Below are positions 4,868 to 5,074 of a DNA stretch of 5,074 nt, in pieces. This DNA comes from an uncultured Oscillospiraceae bacterium (lineage in GTDB: Bacteria; Bacillota; Clostridia; Oscillospirales; Ruminococcaceae). Under the pieces are notes generated by a model, which was not told the DNA's origin, did not search any database, and saw only the letters and a program-made list of their open reading frames with translations. Position 1 is the first letter of the stretch. The number at the start of each line of letters is the position of its first letter. The translations under genes and the position numbers were made by a program. Location of the stretch: NCBI GenBank assembly GCA_905212515.1, contig CAJMEU010000178.1, positions 1 to 5,074 of the forward strand, in the 5' to 3' direction.

Positions 4868-4873
4868 ACTATA

Positions 4874-5020
4874 CTGTATCATAATGGCTCTGTGTGCCCC
4901 TAGTGATGAAAAATGCGGGATTTTATTGTGCAAAATGCCGAATTTTCTGTGGGGACAGGGCTGTTTCTTGGCAACCTGGCAGCCGTCAGGCAAGAAGTAA
5001 AGAAGGAGTGGTCGCTGATT
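4874..5020 (+). promoter_or_regulatory. rpoB 5' leader with tandem mini-hairpins
   Basis: Within the untranslated leader, two imperfect copies of a segment of about 20 nt stand in tandem (4910-4930 and 4932-4951). Each can fold into AAAAU/AUUUU with a 5-nt loop (GCGGG at 4915-4919, GCCGA at 4937-4941). A larger hairpin follows at 4967-4994, then AAGGAG (5003-5008). No known riboswitch class or T-box is recognised. No protein-coding gene is supported between 4769 and 5020. Confidence 0.5.
4967..4994 (+). other. Hairpin just upstream of the rpoB ribosome binding site
   Basis: CCTGGC (4975-4980) pairs with GTCAGG (4985-4990), with one G-U, around an AGCC loop. CTTG (4967-4970) pairs with CAAG (4991-4994) as an outer helix with a GCAA bulge on the 5' side. 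An alternative helix GGCTG (4959-4963) with CAGCC (4980-4984) excludes the inner stem. No T run follows, so it is not a terminator. It lies 8 nt before AAGGAG. Confidence 0.55.
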
Positions 5021-5074
5021 ATGGTGAAAGTCAAGCCCGTACAACTTGGCAAAACCGAGCGCATGAGCTTTTCG
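5021..5074 (+). CDS. rpoB: DNA-directed RNA polymerase subunit beta (N-terminal fragment, runs off window)
   Basis: The 18 codons present encode MVKVKPVQLGKTERMSFS, which matches the start of Clostridia RpoB proteins, where P-V-Q-x-G-K-x-x-R-M-S-F/Y-S leads into the first conserved block. RpoB is the catalytic-core beta subunit of RNA polymerase, normally about 1,200 residues in this group, so nearly all of it lies to the right. AAGGAG (5003-5008) is 12 nt before the ATG, a little far, but no better start is seen. In most Firmicutes rplJ-rplL precede rpoB; here an Rrf2 gene and a terminator do, so this rpoB starts its own transcript. Confidence 0.88.
   Translation, partial: MVKVKPVQLGKTERMSFS

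Noticed and set aside
4734..5044. Open frames on both strands across the rrf2-rpoB gap (4734-5000 plus, 4745-5044 minus)
   Set aside because: They cross a terminator, a promoter and a structured leader, and their products show no recognisable domain.
1..5074. CRISPR array, tRNA, rRNA, insertion sequence or integration site
   Set aside because: No regularly spaced repeats, no tRNA-like cloverleaf, no transposase or integrase frame and no terminal inverted repeats were seen on either strand.

Overview
The window looks like chromosomal DNA from a GC-rich gut Firmicute, probably of the Oscillospiraceae/Ruminococcaceae type (Faecalibacterium or Subdoligranulum relatives). This rests on the high GC content of the coding regions, strong AGGAGG-type ribosome binding sites, GTG/TTG starts, the sigma/anti-sigma pair style and the N-terminus of RpoB. 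The genus is inferred from remembered protein families; no search was run.

Layout. (1) Positions 1-117 hold a probable weak terminator from an upstream gene and a GC-rich hairpin. (2) 118-1446 (+) is a MATE-family multidrug/cation antiporter, closed by a good intrinsic terminator. (3) 1534-2094 (+) encodes a small ECF-like sigma-70 factor interrupted in frame by a single TGA at codon 105. Region 2 and region 4 therefore lie in two abutting reading frames. (4) 2091-3431 (+) overlaps the sigma stop by ATGA and encodes a one-pass membrane protein with a large extracytoplasmic part, presumably the cognate anti-sigma factor. (5) A 12-bp bidirectional terminator separates it from the convergent 3505-4149 (-) gene, a type-A chloramphenicol acetyltransferase-like enzyme. 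(6) 4237-4316 carries two divergent promoters, one for the acetyltransferase and one for the rightward gene. (7) 4358-4768 (+) is an Rrf2-family regulator with three cysteines able to hold an Fe-S cluster. (8) After a strong terminator, a near-consensus promoter and a structured leader of about 147 nt precede rpoB, of which only the first 18 codons are present.

The most notable element is the leader of the acetyltransferase gene. It holds a promoter, then a strong Shine-Dalgarno site, a nine-residue leader ORF (MKMGLGFAF, 4206-4177 on the minus strand), and a 13-bp hairpin whose 3' arm contains the whole AGGAGG ribosome binding site of the enzyme gene. This is the architecture of drug-inducible translational attenuation known from the staphylococcal/Bacillus cat genes (pC194 cat, cat-86). 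I infer that this gene is induced when an antibiotic stalls a ribosome on the leader peptide.

Other points of interest are the in-frame TGA in the sigma factor, a perfect 10-bp inverted repeat bracketing the rpoB -35 box, tandem mini-hairpins in the rpoB leader, and a repeated GTATAGT element at the rrf2 and rpoB promoters. No CRISPR array, tRNA, rRNA or insertion sequence was seen.
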